Both the position numbers and the translations under genes were made by a program. This document shows positions 17,183 to 29,058 of a stretch of 64,000 bases of DNA, piece by piece. The stretch spans positions 12,481,868-12,545,867 of the forward strand of contig NC_072791.1 of NCBI RefSeq assembly GCF_028583425.1, read 5' to 3'. Positions within the stretch are counted from its first letter, which is position 1. Each line of letters begins with the position of its first letter. The notes beneath the pieces were generated by a model. That model ran no database searches. It was not told the origin of the DNA and saw nothing but the letters and a program-made list of their open reading frames with translations. This DNA is from Eublepharis macularius (taxonomy: Eukaryota; Chordata; Lepidosauria; Squamata; Eublepharidae).

Positions 17183-20100
17183 TGGGTGTGGGCGTTGCGG
17201 GTCGTAATCCTCTGCAAGGGGTCGTCTGCCGCCTCCCCCGCTAACAGATGGCACTGGGGAGGTGGGCGGCGATAGAAACTGGGCTTTTTTGGACTATTGG
17301 GTGCCTTTTTACAGAGTAGATAATTTCCCAGCACCACCGCCACAAATCTTCCTTCCTCGTTTTCCTGGTAAGTTTTATTTCTGCCTCTGAAATTGTGGCC
17401 ATCCTCGCCGACTGTGACGCTGGTTCAAAGTAATGCTCTCTCTCCCTTTCCTCTTTGGACAAAAAGGGCTGGTCTCTGCCCTGAGGATCTTGCAGTGTAA
17501 AGTTTGACACACAGGGAAGGTAGGGGAGAATAGAGGGGTGAGGGCAAGAATAGCCATTCAGGAATGGAGTTAAATTTCTTTCCGCTTGCCTCCCCCACCC
17601 CCAGTTAGGTGATAACTTGTGAGAAAGGGACCCTCGAAAGTAGGTAATGGCACAGCATCAGTGCTGTCATTCTGAGGCTTGTAATGCAGCAGTTGATGTT
17701 TTTCTTTTTAAAACCTGTTAACACGAGACTGGTATCCTTCAAAGTGCTTATTTAAAAAAAATCATGTAGTAAGGTTTATGATACAGGGAGAGCTATAAAG
17801 CATGTAGGACAGTCCTGAGTGCATTTATGTAGAAGAAAATGTGTAAACCGCCTGGAGCACTAAATGTGGTGGAGAGGCAGTATATACGTTAAATAAAATT
17901 GAAAAGATAAAAAAAGCCTTTATGGTTTCAATAAAACTTGTTTCCAGGTAAAGTGTACATTGCGTTGCGACAGTTAATCAGTAAATGGATACATTAAGAA
18001 AAAAGGCCAGTTTGGGATTGGGTTGCTCTGTGTTCATTGTTTAAGTCAGCTTAGTCTTGTGGTGACGTAGCGTGATGTCTGTTTCTTTCCCGGGAGGAAG
18101 ATGGTGGTGGTGGGAGAAAGGGCTCCGTGTCTGCCAGGATTTATTAATAATGGTTATAAGTACACATTTTCCTCTTTCAGCCCACCTCCAGCTCAGCATT
18201 CTCCTATCACTCACAGAACCATTAATAAATTAATCTATTTATAAAGTACCCCACCCTGCTGAATAAAACACTTCACTAGGTATATGCTTTTAAATGTCAT
18301 ATTTATAAATCAGTCTGCTTCAGTGATCGCCTTCCTACGCACAAGTGCTTATTGCTGCCTTTAAAAAAAAAAAAAGGTGTGGGAAAGGGAGAATTATGAA
18401 CCAAAACAAAAAGGTTATGTAAATAATTTGCCTCTTGTCATATTTCAAATAGTCAAACTGGGTGTGAGGCTTTGTTGTTTTAAGAGAGGATTGCGTCACT
18501 GCCCAGTGAAATAGTAAAAGTAATTAATTAGTACTTTTTTAATGCTGCCATTGAAATTAGCTATTTTAAGTGGTATTTTACAGAGCAATGCTCCTACGTT
18601 TATTTATCTTGCATATTATGATTCAGACTGCATCTATTCAGCATTGAAAATTAGTCAGATTGGCATATAACACACACATCCCAAGAAAAGATTAATTTTT
18701 TGGCCTGTATTATTTCTCAAAGTCAAACTGATTTGTATATAGAATTTACATGTGTGTATTCTATTTATGGTAGTCATCAAGAAGGGGAAAAGTTATAGAG
18801 GGCACAGAAGTCCTGTCCCAGGTCGCTAGAAATCCTGCTTAGCTCTCTCATCCCCAGATTTCATTAGGCATTGCTCACATTTCCAAGTCTCCCTTAACAA
18901 TCATAAATGATATAAATGTATTTAAAGAGAGGTAGAGAGCAGAGGTTGCTTGGATGCTGAGTCTTGCACCCAGAAGGCAGTCATGTGGTTGAGTGGTGTG
19001 ACTGTAGAATACACACCGCCCTGATGCTGAAAGTTTTAAAGACAGAGGTGTATATAATTGTGCTCAGCAGGGCGTGTTTTGAAAACACAGGTTTTGGGAT
19101 TAATTTACAATACAAAGCAGAGGTGGAAGTATTGCTTCAGAAATGTTCCGTTGTAGAGGTGGACAGCAGCAAGTGAGGGTGTTAAAGTTGTATAGTCGAG
19201 ATTATTTCAGTGTGATAATTATTGTCCCGCTTATGGTTGATTAGTTATTTTGAGTTAATGTGACTTTTCATTGGCATATAGGATCTCTGTGCTTACTAAA
19301 GACTCGGTATTTAGACATTAATCTGGATGCTGTATTTTGTAAAAGCAAGTATCTATTGAAACAGGAGGAACGATTTATAACTTAATATCTTATTGTTCAG
19401 TCATGACACATTTTGTTGGTGTGTGTCTGTTTGTGATCTCACCAGTTTATGAAATTTAAAGTTCTTGTTTTTCAAAAGGGCTTCTTCATTATAACAGCAG
19501 TCCAAATGTGACCCAGCAATTTTTTTCCTGAGCCTGCAGACGAAGAGTGCTGCAGTGCTTGTGCTGCTAAAGGCGTTGTCAGGCTCTAAGAGTGAAATTA
19601 AGATTGTGATCCTCTTGGTCCTTGTTTATCTAGAGCCCTGAAGGAAGCAGTAGAGCTGTCGGGATCTGTCAGTTTTCATTCTCTCTTCTTTTGTAAAGCT
19701 GTAAGTAGCAATAGAAGTGAATGCTTGGAAGCAAGATCAGGGGAAAAAATTGGAATATATAAAGATGTTGAGCAGCCAGGTAATCTTCCTCTGTGTTTCT
19801 GCTTTCTTTCAAGAGCCAGATGGGTGGAATATTTATACATACAGATGACAGCTAGAGACGGATGTTAAACATTGCAAAATAATTTTAGAAATCTCCTCAT
19901 ACTGCTTTTGACCCTTTGGAGTTGGGCTTAGGGCCTTTGCTGCTAGATCCCATGTGTCAGACTTTCCTTCTCCCATTTTAAACACTGCACACTTTTAAAC
20001 ACCCTGACATGAAATACTTCTTTGGCAGTCAAATCACACTGCCTTCAACCCAAAGAATATATTTAGGATTAAAGTACTAAGGAAAGGCAGGAAGCAGCCA

Positions 20101-20994
20101 TATGCTCCTCCATCTTGGCTAAAACTAGCTCTTGTTGAACCGCCCTACTTCCAGTTATCATTTGTAAAGCTATCAGAAGGAGGGCAGTTGGGCAATCCCC
20201 AGTTGTGTCTGAATCCAACTAAGCTTGGAATCTCTTCCACAAGGAGCATTTTATCATTGAAATTTGATTTGTTTTAGGCTTTGTTTCTGAGATGCTTTAA
20301 GAATCAATTTTTGATTGAAAAGTGTCATGAAATATGTTGTGAGTGACTATCATGGCTTGGATCCACCAGATCCATCTGCATATACATGTGTGTTAGGGCT
20401 TTCCTCAAGTAACGGGTCCAGTAGACCAGTTCCTTAAAGCAAATTACTTGTCCCGTGAGAGTGGCAAATTGCAAGGCTGGTCTCAACAATAGCACTGTAA
20501 GGTAGGTTAGTGTTACTGCTGGGAAATGAAGCTCCTCCCTGGGTTAGAAATGTAAAATGTCTGGTAATTTTGGAGTCCTGGGAAAAATTAAAATTTGGGG
20601 GAAAGTTGAAATATATGTTGTACTTTCTATCAAACCTAAATGTGTATTGTTCCACTAACAACATCAAATGCATTATTTATAACTTTACCGCATATAAAAT
20701 TGTACAAATTGGCATATTTATGGAATTTAAAAGTAAAAATGCAGTAGCTTTCTACAAACAAAATTGCAAATATACCCAATACTTACAAACCACTGCTCCC
20801 TCTGTCATCTTGGCACATGTATCTTAATTTTTCCCATTTCAGAAGTAGGGAAGAAATAAAAGCAGAAATTAAAAATTGTGTAGTAAAGACAAAACTGTCT
20901 TATTATTATTTGAACAAATACAGTCTTATATAGTGGCTGTAGGTAGGAAGAGCATCATGTTTGGATATCAAAAACGTTAACATTAAAAACACAA
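17183..20994 (+). other. PPM1A: PPM1A intron 1, first part
   Basis: AT-rich intronic DNA. A LINE/SINE tail (AACCGCCTGGAGCACTAAAT ... GGCAGTATATACG) lies at about 17835-17905. I see no exon-like or RNA-gene signal in the rest. Confidence 0.6.
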
Positions 20995-21410
20995 AACTTT
21001 TAAATTATCATTAAAACATTTATTTATTTATTTTATTTACGTCATTCATAGTCCGCCTTTGTCACTGAGACTCAAGGCGGATTACACAGTATGAGGTTAA
21101 TACAATCAGTATCAAGCAAGTACATTTTAATACAATATAATACCATAAGGTAAACATATACAAGTTTAAAGACATAGCATTAGCAAGGATCCAAGACATA
21201 GTAGAAAAACTACTGGAGCAAAACATAATCAATTCTAGGAGTAACATTAGACAGCATGGAGTGATGGTTGTACATAGAAGTACATATTTAAAGCAGCAGA
21301 TAATATATGAGGCAAAAATGGTGATGAAGTCTATGATCCCCAACTTGTTAGGGAAGCATCTGAGACCCCATCCCTACAATGCAGCCCTTCCCATATTGGC
21401 GGTTGCCAAG
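20995..21410 (-). mobile_element. LINE 3'UTR, minus strand
   Basis: Reverse complement of the 3'UTR at 5745-6142: TTATTTACGTCATTCATAG, CACTGAGACTCAAGGCGGAT and TACACAGTATGAGGTTAATA are collinear. Most of the 3'UTR is present, no coding part. Confidence 0.8.
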
Positions 21411-23282
21411 ATTATTCACTAAACTAGTGTATCCTTAAAAGTATGTCGTATATCCAGAACAATTTTCATTCCTTTATATTTTGAGTGAGTAAACCATTTC
21501 TCTTATTTTTGCTCTTATTCCCAAAGAGCAAAAAAAAAAGGGGGGGGCATAGGAGGTTTTTTCAGAACTATTCAAAATATCCCAATTTTTCCATTGGAAA
21601 GATTGAAAAAAGGAGAGAGAAATCAGACCCCTCCCCCCTCCATGGAGTTTTTAATGGTTTTTTCCCCCTGGAGTTTTGCATCTCCTCTCTGGGTCATGTT
21701 TGTGCATTCTCTGCTGTCCTTGCTATGGGAAGCACTAGTGTTGTATTGAGAACGGGAGAGGTTAAGGTCTGTTTCTCCATGGAGTGGTTGGAACTCAGCT
21801 CTGCTTTCCTTTCTGCCTGGGATGGGTGGAGGGAAAGGGAAGGGCTAGTGGAGATGCAAGTCCAAATTCTTATTCTCCTAAGAAACAGCAGGACAAAGCT
21901 TAGTTTCATTGGGTTTGCTTTCAGAGCTTCATCTATCTGATTTTTGGTACATTACTTGTTCCTTAGTAGAATTGTTCAGATGGCTTGAGTATTGGTTCAG
22001 TATTTAAGACATGAACTTAATAGAACAGAAGTAATGAACCTACACTTCTGTCTTTATTAGATGGACACCGTGATGCAGTTAAAAAGGTAGGCTGACCGTT
22101 ACACAAAGGTATTCTTGAGACCATGTAATATTCAGCTGCAGACAAGATATAGTCAGTTGGCCAGTGCTTCATCCTTAAAGCTTACTGAGCTTGGTTCTTG
22201 GTTTGTAATTCTTGTTTCTTTAAACAGGGTCTTTTTTTTAATGTCTGTAATAATCATTCACTCACCTTGAACCTTTGTGGTAGAGTTGTAGACTAAATAA
22301 ATCTGAGCTGCTGAGTATTCAAACATTTTCAAAAAGTTGATTCTCTTATAAACTAATATGAACTCCTCTGAGTTGCAAGAGGTCTGAAGTGGTGTATCAG
22401 TGAAATGGAGAGGAGATAAGATTATGATGGGATGTTCATGCAGTAAAAAATATGTCCTATCCTGTGTGCTTTATTCAGGCTTCCAGTTCTACAGACTTGT
22501 GAGATTAATATCTTTGCCTGGAATATGGCGAGCATGATCCATCCAAACTTGAGCACTCTAGTTCCAGATAATTTGCAGGGGGATCATTGTCCCCATTGAA
22601 ATAATTAATACTAAGTGTGTTTGATGGGTTTCTGTTAATTGGGGATAATTTACTTCTGCATTTTGCGTCAGAGTCAACCTGCATATAGAACTATGTATAG
22701 TTGGCTAATAAAAGGATGAATACATGCCCCTTTCCAAAGCTTGGCGACGTAAAGCATAGCAGAGAATTATCCTTGTAGTCACAGTGTGCTTTGAAAGCAT
22801 TCCAGGGGCCTCAAAATGCAGTGTGATATGCATGGGATCCTGGCACCCCTCTGACATTCGGACTGGTGGGGAGTGTCCGCCAAAGCTCAGCATGACAAGA
22901 CCCCCTTCTCCAGGGGATCACTAAAGTAAAACACAGAAGAGGAGAAATGGGGAGGGGGGGGAAGCAAGAATCATATCTGTGGTGTCTGTGGCATAGATAA
23001 GACTTGTAGTCTGGTCAGAAAGCTGGTCAAGCTTTGGCTGGCTTAGGTTTTAGGTGCTTTGCAGTTTGCCTGAAATACATGCTTGGAAGAAAGTTTCATC
23101 AGTTCCAATTGACTGCACTTTCAAATTATGTTCTTAGAATCAAACTTTTCTACCTTAATCCTGAGGATAAAACTGCTGTGGGGCACAGAGTAGCACGTGT
23201 TCATGTAACTTTGGCATCCTCTTAGAGGCAAGTGGAGTGTATCTCTCCTACCATTCTCTGTTTAATGGGAAGTCCTGTGATG
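21411..23282 (+). other. PPM1A: PPM1A intron 1, no gene seen
   Basis: One 151-codon frame (21485-21940) has no recognisable motif, a low-complexity Lys/Arg stretch and no splice context. Treated as chance. Confidence 0.5.
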
Positions 23283-23518
23283 ATAACTTGGTGGTGGTGG
23301 TGGAGAATGCCCTCAAGTCATAGCCGACTTATGGCAACCACTGGCAGGGTTTTCATGGCAAGGGACTAACAGGTGGTTTGTCATTGCCTGCCTCTGCAAC
23401 CCTGGTCTTCACTGGATGTCTCCCATCCAATTACTAACCATGGCTGACTCTGCTTAGCTTCTGAGATCTGACAAAATTAGGCTCACCTGGGCTATTCAGA
23501 TCAGGGCACTAATAACTT
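23283..23518 (-). mobile_element. 5S-rRNA-derived SINE
   Basis: Positions 23418-23508 on the minus strand closely match 5S rRNA: the plus strand reads TCTCCCATCCAATTACTAAC and CTCTGCTTAGCTTCTGAGAT, complements of the 5S segments around loop A to helix V. The SINE body follows toward 23290 (GGCAACCACTGGCAGGGTTT, TTGTCATTGCCTGCC). The 5S part supplies an internal pol III promoter in such SINEs. This is not a functional 5S gene: it is truncated and mutated. Confidence 0.8.
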
Positions 23519-23882
23519 TTTGGGTGTATAACTTCTGCTGTTGAGGGTGGTTCCGTGATGATTAAAATGCCCTTAGGATGGTTCCTGTCCTGTCCCACTC
23601 TGTCCTTGCTTTGCCCCCATCCTGCTTGACTGTAGGCCTGTTTGGAGTTCTACCTATTGGCGCTTCACTGCAAAGGAGGATGTTCTGGTAAAGTGGTGCC
23701 ACTACGTCAGCTACAGTACTGTCATAGTATCTTGGGTCAATTCATATGAGTGGGGTAGGTTGATGTGGTGTCACTGTTGCATTTCATCCTATGCATTTAT
23801 TTACATAGTATGTTGGGTCTTGAGACTGCACTGCCATTCGCAGCTTCTGCAGAGGATCTAAAAAGCTGTGGGCCTGTGAATC

Positions 23883-24008
23883 CTTTTTGTGTTTGAAGAA
23901 GGGAGCTCTGAAGCTTGAAAGCTTACACTCTGAAAACCTAGTTGGTCTCTAAGGTCCCACTGGTCTCAAATCCTGCTGTTCTGCAGACCAACATGGCTAA
24001 TCACCTAC
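23883..24008 (+). repeat. Family-C PLE-like repeat, single plus copy
   Basis: TTTGAAGAAGGGAGCTCTGA, CTTGAAAGCTTACACTCTG, GTTGGTCTCTAAGGTCCCAC and GCAGACCAACATGGCTAA, in the order of the family. The hammerhead-like core is degraded here. Confidence 0.65.
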
Positions 24009-25094
24009 ACTGTGATTCAAGGACATGTCCAGTATGTTGAGAACAACCTTGTTCTCTTGAAGTGCTAAGTGTTATCAACTTAGGCAATAGTCTGCAGACA
24101 CAATAAACACGCTAAGTCAAAATATAGTACAAAGGTAGATCTGTGCAAAGTTTGCATTTTTGCTGTCAGCATTGTGTGCGGCAGAAACAGTTTAGTATAT
24201 GCTGGTGATCAGAAAAGTAATTTAACAAATGGATTGGAGTAGTGATGGGAAATAAACAGGATGTATTTTATATCCAAATTTGGAGCTGTTTCACAGGATA
24301 CTTTGTGCTCGATTTTTCTCATGTGGGTTATGTACTCACACAAGCAGCATAGAGTATTTGAAGCAGGAGTTCAGAAGAGACACATAGAAAGTATGTTTTG
24401 CTTCTTCAGAGCTGGCACTAGCTGGCTGAACAAGGGATGTGTATGTCAGCGTTCTGGGTATTACACGATTACCCAGATGTATTGGCCTTGCTGGATACAG
24501 GCAGTAGTGTGCTGAGTGCAATATGATTTGCTGAAGTAAATGTACCTTTATCAGTCCATGCTATATTATATGCGGTTTTTGTAAAAGCAAAGAGCCAGAC
24601 CTGAGAGCAGCAATACCTGATAATTAAGCAAAAGATACTAACCTTTTAATTACTTTTAATCAAAGTACAAAGTCTCTGTAAATATGCTGTAATTTTTGAA
24701 ATGGTGATGTTGCAGAGGGGCTTATGGGAATAACTGGTTCAGTTAAACATGCATTCTGCAAGCGTGTATTGTGCAGATTTATGCCCCAATTTCCTAGAGA
24801 GATCATTCTTTTGTTTTTCCTTCTTAGTGGTTTTAAGTCAGGCTTTTCTAAGTAATATGGGGGGGGGGGAGGGACAAAATAGGGCAGTTGCTGCTGGACT
24901 TGTAAAATATTTCAAATTCCTAGATATCAGAATTACCGAAATCATTTTTTAAGATGACGATGCTGAACTACAGTGGAAAGTATTTTCAAATTTCTAGGTG
25001 CCCGTTGCGATTTTGGGAAGCTTGAGTGATCAAGTGCTTGGCATTTTCCAAATCTATAAGAAGCAAAGAGATAGAGAATGCCAATGCTATACAT
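24009..25094 (+). other. PPM1A: PPM1A intron 1, nothing recognised
   Basis: AT-rich, no repeat boundary or coding signal that I can support. Confidence 0.5.
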
Positions 25095-25620
25095 GTATTT
25101 CTTTTTAAAATCTGTATGCTGCTTTTCTGTCTAGTAGACATACCAGGTGGCTTACAGTAGTGAAAAAAACCAGAATGACAGGAACTGAGATACTCATTAA
25201 AACAGCAGTATACATAAACTACGGAGTAGTAAAGTTAACACAATGGCATGAAGCTTTAAAAAAAAGAATTACAGAAAAAGGCAGTGGGGACGGTGGACAG
25301 CCAAAGCACTTAACTTCCAAGACCTTGGACAGATAGGGCCACCTTCACTTGATGCCTAGCATGTCATAAAGATGGAAAGAAACTCCACAAATTAGGTGTA
25401 ACCACAGCAAAGGGCCTCACTTTGGTTCGACCTCAGAGTCTATTTCAGAAGGCAGAGGAACCTAGAGAAGAGCCTCAAATGAAACTCAAGTGCTGGATAG
25501 TGCGGGATGTTTCTGGGTGTAGGAAAAACTCATCCTTGAGGTACTCTGATGACATACTATTTAGGGCCTTAAAGGCCCAACTCCTGCATGTTTAATTATG
25601 CTGGAAACAAACTAAAAGCC
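25095..25620 (-). mobile_element. LINE 3' remnant, minus strand
   Basis: Minus-oriented LINE tail (CTGCTTTTCTGTCTAGTAGA...GGTGGCTTACA) followed by a region equivalent to the ORF2 C-terminus; heavily mutated. Confidence 0.5.
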
Positions 25621-25829
25621 AGTGTAGGTCTTTCAGCACTGACAAAATACATTTGTTTCTGTGTGATCAAGTTAACAGAACAGTTATTGCAGTTCAGACC
25701 CACTGAAGTTTCTGCAGACTTTTTAAAAGACATTGTCATGTACAATGCATTATACAGGCCACTCTGGATGTTACGAAGGTATATGGATTGCCATAGAGAG
25801 ACCGTCCTTTTCTGGGAAGATTCACAAAT

Positions 25830-26300
25830 CACAGGGACTGTATCACTCCAGTTCCATCTACAATGGCTCCCAGTTTGCTTCCGTGTCTAATTCAAGATGC
25901 TTGAGTTGACCTTTAAAGCCCTGTGTGGCTTGGGGTAGCCTCAACTTCAGGACCGTCTTCTCCCATAGGAACCTGTCCATTCTGGTCATCTTTGAAGGCC
26001 TTGTTTCAGGTGCCCCTGCCATCTGAGGCTAGATAGGTGACAACCTGAGAAAGGGCCTTCTTGGTCGAGGTGCCGAAACTTGAAAACCGGAGAGATTCAT
26101 CTGTCTCGCTTTGTCATTGTCTTCTGCTACCTGTTCACGACTTTGTTTCGTTTGGCGTACACACCGTGAACAGTTATTGATACTGGTTTTGTTGTTTGCA
26201 CGTCTGTTTTTATTGTATTGTTAAATATTTTATGTATACATGTTTTAAATGGAGTTTTAAATGTCTTCATGTCTTGATGTTTCCCACCTTGGGTACCCTA
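25830..26300 (+). mobile_element. LINE ORF2 C-terminal remnant, plus strand
   Basis: Translates as SLQFHLQWLPVCFRV, then FKMLELTFKALCGLG and PQLQDRLLP, the standard CR1/L2 C-terminal order (HWLPV..RI.FK.L..T.KAL.GLG..YL.DRL), with several stops. Confidence 0.7.
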
Positions 26301-26479
26301 TTTGGCATCATAGAAATGATTTTAAGCAAAGTTGCTCTAAGCTACAGGCACTACTTGGTATGCCCATCAGTAATGTGGAAAATTTAACAGTGCCCTAAGC
26401 TGTGAGCCTGATCTTTTAGGGTGCAGGTTCTTATCCTTTAATTTAGTGCTGCCCTCAAGTATTCAACATTATTGTCAAA

Positions 26480-26850
26480 AGCCCCCCCTTTTATATTTAA
26501 CTATTGATATGCCACCTTTTCCATCAAGCATGGCAGCTTACCAACCCCCCTGACCCTTAATTAAAATTAAAACAAATAAAGCTATACAACTTGCTTCCAG
26601 CGTAATAACCTGCTTATGAAATTAACTGCACAAATTCCTGCCTTAAAAAAGGGCTTGTATATTTTACATGAGATACACAGGATAGGGGTCCTCCGCACCA
26701 CATTGAGGTGGGCGTTTCTTAATATTGGAGTCACCACTGCAAAAGAACAGATTTGTAATGTGGCCTGAAGGACAACTTGAAGGGAGGACTCCATAGAAAG
26801 GAGGCCCTGCAAGAATCTGAAGTAGCAAAGAGGATGTTGTTAACAAATAA
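26480..26850 (-). mobile_element. Probable LINE tail fragment, minus strand
   Basis: TATTTAACTATTGATATGCC and CATGGCAGCTTACCAACC resemble the reverse complement of LINE 3' ends elsewhere in the window; no intact frame. Confidence 0.4.
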
Positions 26851-26888
26851 ATGAAGAGTCAGAGCATGAAAACCACTCCCGACAGTAG

Positions 26889-27005
26889 TTTCAGATAGGG
26901 GGCTGTGTTGGTCTGTAGTAGTAGAACAAGATTTGAGTCTAGTAGTACCTTAAAGACCAACTAGATTTCCAGGGTATGCGTTTTTGAGAGTCAAACTCCT
27001 TGGAC
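26889..27005 (-). repeat. Family-C PLE-like repeat, single minus copy
   Basis: GTTGGTCTGTAGTAGTAGAA, GTCTAGTAGTACCTTAAAGA, CCAACTAGATTTCCAGGGTA and TTTTTGAGAGTCAAACTCC follow the family order in minus orientation. Confidence 0.68.
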
Positions 27006-27470
27006 CCAAATCTTACCCACAAGGCAGCTTTCATATAGATATATTTATGATATCTGTGCATAAACTGCACAGGCATACATTCTAAGGCATACATTCAGTG
27101 AGACCCCTTGTGCCTGATTCAGCCTTCTTTTTAATCTTTGTTTTGCTGTATGCCACATTTTTAAAGGCCTGGGGACAAATCTGGGATTTTTATCTTCAAT
27201 ATAGGGAGATGAGTATAAAACACCTTTCCCTTGTTTGCTTTCTGAAGCCATTGCAAGTAGAAGGAGCTGCCTGAAACCCCAAATAGCCTCCCCCATTTGC
27301 TCCCACAAGTTCTGCGTGCCCCATCCCCCACATTTATAGATTGCCCTCCATTAAGAATCACTGTTCTGAGGTGTATGCAGCCCTTTCTAGAGCCCACAGT
27401 TTCTGGCAAAATGAATACATTACCATTTGGAAGACCATTTAGCCAAATCTCTTAAAACTTGGGTCTTCAG

Positions 27471-28036
27471 GATATATATAGATATGTAAAGGTTAATTGA
27501 TAGAATATTGATAGAGAATAATTAACGGTTTAAACATGAGGATTGAGTAATTAACAATATTTTTTTTAATTGATAAGACTTATATGCACCAAACTGAATG
27601 TATAGAAGAGTTAAAACGACTGATTATGTGATGAGTTATATAGAAATACTATAAAAAGAAGAAATGATTAATATATAGAGAACAAATCAAATTGTTTGAT
27701 TTAAATGTGGGGAATTTTTATGGTTTATGATATATAGAAATATTCAAAATTGGAAAATGGGATAAATTGTTTATCTAAAGAAGTATAGTTTGGATGTATA
27801 ATAAGTAAAAGAGTTAAAGATGTACTGCTTAATATAATGGAGAATATATATTTGTTTTAGACAGAGGAAATTAATAGAAGTAAGGGAAAAGGGACAGAGG
27901 GTGGGAAAGCTGTTGGAAGTCAACAAAAGGGGGGGAAAGGGAGGGGGTTAGAAACGAAAAATTAGGGGAAAATTGAATGTAATGTAACGTAAAAATATTA
28001 ATGTTCTAACCCAATAAAAAATTTTTTTTAAAAAAA
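27471..28036 (+). mobile_element. 5'-truncated L1-type insertion with 17-bp target duplication
   Basis: Perfect direct repeat AAAACTTGGGTCTTCAG at 27454-27470 and 28037-28053 encloses about 566 bp. The insert ends with a signal AATAAAAAAT and a poly-A run, as expected of an L1-type retrotransposition on the plus strand. It contains only 3'UTR, AT-rich with a G-rich block (27895-27950) typical of L1 3'UTRs. The target site is clean on both sides. Confidence 0.88.
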
Positions 28037-28053
28037 AAAACTTGGGTCTTCAG

Positions 28054-28778
28054 AATGGCGGTTCATACTGACTGAAGTTGATTGAATAAAGTTCCCTTTC
28101 TCCTGCTACCTTAATGCTTTTGTGAATGTTTTGGTAACTCTTGTAATTGCTGATGTGTTTTTAAATGTTCAGTGTTGTGATTTTTGTTAGTATTTTGCTG
28201 TTACATCACTTTAGTGTTCCTTTGTCAGCAAAGAATGTTATATAGAAGTGTTAAGGACATAACATTCAAAGATGCTTCAATTTTAAGTGTTTTTTGTATA
28301 GCATTTCATTGGGTGTATTAGGTGTTTTAAATCAAATACTCAAATGGAGTTCCAGATGCAAATGTCTGGCGCTCTGATTCTCAAGACACATATAGTGAAA
28401 ATACACAGAAAAGGGTGTGCTGTAGTTACGGCAGCCCTCTTTATAATTCAAGTGGGTTCATCTACTGTACTACTTGTTGGCTGTAATCTCATTCCAGTAT
28501 CACTTGCTAAACACATAGGCTTGTGTTGACGCGGAAAGCTCCATGAAGACCAGAACAATAAATAATAGCCATGGTAATGTCAGTTCCCTACTTCTGCGCT
28601 GATCAGAATCTTTACTTTGTTATACAATTGTTCATACAACCAAGATGGCTGTGACCTCTATAGGGTGAAGGTTGAATGTGTGTCCCCACTGGCTCTATTT
28701 CCTGGCTACTGCTGGTTGCTTCTGAATATTGGCAAGAACTCTTACCACCTTTTGAACAAGTCAGAGGTGAGCTTCAGA
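28054..28778 (+). other. PPM1A: PPM1A intron 1, nothing recognised
   Basis: No coding or repeat feature that I can support. Confidence 0.5.
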
Positions 28779-29058
28779 GATAGGCAGTAATGTGCAGTGG
28801 TTAGTGTGTCGAGACTAGGATCTGGGAGACTTGGGTTAGAATCATAGAATTATAAGGTTGGAAGGGACCTCTAGGGTCATCTAGTTCAACTCCCTGCACA
28901 ATCTCCACTCTGCCATGGAAGTTTACCGTGTGACCCTGGGGCCATTACACATTCTGAACCCAACTTGCCTTTCAAGCTTGTTGTGAGGATAAAATGGAGG
29001 CGAGGAGAACAGTGTTGATTTGGGTTCCCCCCTGGGGAGAAAGACAGGGTATATGTGA
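28779..29058 (+). mobile_element. tRNA-derived SINE interrupted by a tiny CR1
   Basis: Head with GTGCAGTGGTTAGTGTGTCG (A box) and GACTTGGGTTAGAATC (B box). Body CTCTGCCATGGAAGTTTAC, tail GTTGTGAGGATAAAATGGAG and GGGGAGAAAGACAGGGTATA. The B box is split by 28844-28899. Confidence 0.78.
28844..28899 (-). mobile_element. 56-bp CR1 3'-end insertion in the SINE B box
   Basis: Minus strand: GTTGAACTAGATGACCCTAG, AGGTCCCTTCCAACC and the CR1 terminal TCTATGAT. Flanked by AATC at 28840-28843 and 28900-28903, which is also the sequence expected once in the intact SINE. An extreme 5' truncation. Confidence 0.72.

Noticed and set aside
23418..23508. 5S rRNA gene
   Set aside because: Truncated, mutated, and attached to a SINE body; it is a retroposon head.
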